A stretch of 14,457 nt of DNA from CAZMFZ01 sp964565665 (GTDB taxonomy: Bacteria; Bacteroidota; Bacteroidia; Cytophagales; UBA9547): positions 1 to 14,457 of the forward strand of contig CAZMFZ010000100.1 in assembly GCA_964565665.1 (NCBI GenBank), in the 5' to 3' direction. A program made the position numbers and the translations under genes. The notes under the pieces are model-generated. The model ran no database searches. It saw only the letters and a list, made by a program, of their open reading frames with translations, and had not been told where the DNA came from. The number at the start of each line of letters is the position of its first letter. Position 1 is the first letter of the stretch. Shown here piece by piece: positions 13,808 to 14,457 of this stretch.

Positions 13808-14457
13808 ATGGATGCGAATATTTCCGAAAAACTGCTTGCCCAATTAGAACTATTGGGGGAGAAATTTGAGGCATCAGGTCAAGATTTACACTCTTATCTC
13901 GATGGCTTGCTGTATGCCAAATACCTTCATTATGCCGATTATGTGCAGCTCGAAACCCTACTTTCGCTGCAACGACCCAGAACCGACCAGCCAGATGAAC
14001 TTATATTTATCATTTATCACCAAATTACTGAGCTGTATTTCAAGCTTATCAATTGGGAATTGAAGCAAATAGCTGATGAAAAAAATGTAACACAGCCTTA
14101 TTTGCTTAATAAAATTATCCGCCTCAATCGCTATTGGGACAACCTGATTTTCTCCTACGACATTATGCTCAAAGGCATGGAGATGGAGCAATTTATGAAA
14201 TTTCGCATGTCGCTTTTGCCAGCAAGTGGCTTTCAATCATTTCAGTTTCGCTTGGTTGAAATTTATTCTACAGATCTTATCAATCTTATCGACCACACCC
14301 TCGATAAATCTGCGTTTGAAAACGCTACAATTGAAACTATTTTTGAAAATTTGTACTGGAAACGTGGTGCGCAAGAATTGGCCTCAGGCAAAAAAACATT
14401 GACTTTAAAGCAATTTGAAGAAAAATACACTCGAAAACTGCTGAGAAACGCCAATAA
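13808..14457 (+). CDS. kynA: Tryptophan 2,3-dioxygenase, N-terminal part (cut by window end)
   Basis: Heme enzyme that opens the indole ring of L-tryptophan to N-formylkynurenine, the first step of the kynurenine pathway. The window holds 216 codons from ATG 13808 with no stop. Family marks are the segment LDGLLYAKYL (31-40), DELIFIIYHQITELYFKL (63-80) with the active-site His71, LNRYWDNLIFSYDIM (106-120), and MKFRMSLLPASGFQSFQFRL (130-149), which contains the substrate-carboxylate-binding Arg133 and the SGFQS signature. The proximal heme-ligand His lies further on, outside the window. Kynurenine-pathway genes downstream, if any, cannot be seen. It starts 80 nt after the glucosidase stop, behind its own TAnnTTTG box. 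Confidence 0.95.
   Translation, partial: MDANISEKLLAQLELLGEKFEASGQDLHSYLDGLLYAKYLHYADYVQLETLLSLQRPRTDQPDELIFIIYHQITELYFKLINWELKQIADEKNVTQPYLLNKIIRLNRYWDNLIFSYDIMLKGMEMEQFMKFRMSLLPASGFQSFQFRLVEIYSTDLINLIDHTLDKSAFENATIETIFENLYWKRGAQELASGKKTLTLKQFEEKYTRKLLRNAN

Noticed and set aside
1..14457. CRISPR arrays, tRNA/rRNA genes, transposases, integrases or attachment-site repeats
   Set aside because: I scanned for regularly spaced repeats, cloverleaf ends and mobile-element proteins and found none, including around the two toxin-antitoxin modules.

Overview
The window looks like a piece of a Bacteroidota chromosome (Flavobacteriia/Cytophagia/Chitinophagia-like; I cannot place it closer). Reasons: low GC by eye; a Bacteroidota-type FtsL after rsmH; a DUF4175 protein followed by a small GHKL ATPase and ybeY; a YbeY with Asp in place of the third zinc His; CcmB/CcmC of the Bacteroidota type; and several TAnnTTTG promoter boxes, the -7 element specific to this phylum. 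A run of 10 Ns shows that it is a scaffolded draft or metagenome assembly. No rRNA, tRNA, CRISPR array, insertion sequence or prophage gene was seen.

Left block (1-3322, all minus strand). In transcription order: pnuC and a NadR-type ribosylnicotinamide kinase (NAD precursor salvage), rsmH (16S rRNA methyltransferase that heads the division/cell-wall cluster), a HigB-HigA toxin-antitoxin pair, then ftsL. The toxin-antitoxin module sits between rsmH and ftsL, which are normally adjacent. mraZ is absent upstream, and ftsI does not begin in the 88 bases left after ftsL.

Central block (3529-10097, all plus strand). A 1143-residue membrane-anchored coiled-coil DUF4175 protein (interrupted by the Ns), an RsbW-like GHKL ATP-binding protein, a second toxin-antitoxin-like pair (72-residue putative antitoxin plus PIN ribonuclease), ybeY, ccmB and ccmC. 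The PIN pair again lies inside a normally tight housekeeping pair (GHKL protein and ybeY).

Right block (10110-14457). A minus-strand pRiA4b ORF-3-like protein converges on ccmC and diverges from a large GH63-type glucosidase. Tryptophan 2,3-dioxygenase (kynA) follows and is cut by the window end.

The most interesting signals are the two toxin-antitoxin modules spliced into conserved housekeeping operons, so that an essential gene lies directly downstream of each (ftsL, ybeY), and three genes (higB, the pRiA4b-like gene, kynA) whose start codon lies exactly 4 nt after a perfect TAnnTTTG box, which predicts leaderless or near-leaderless mRNAs.
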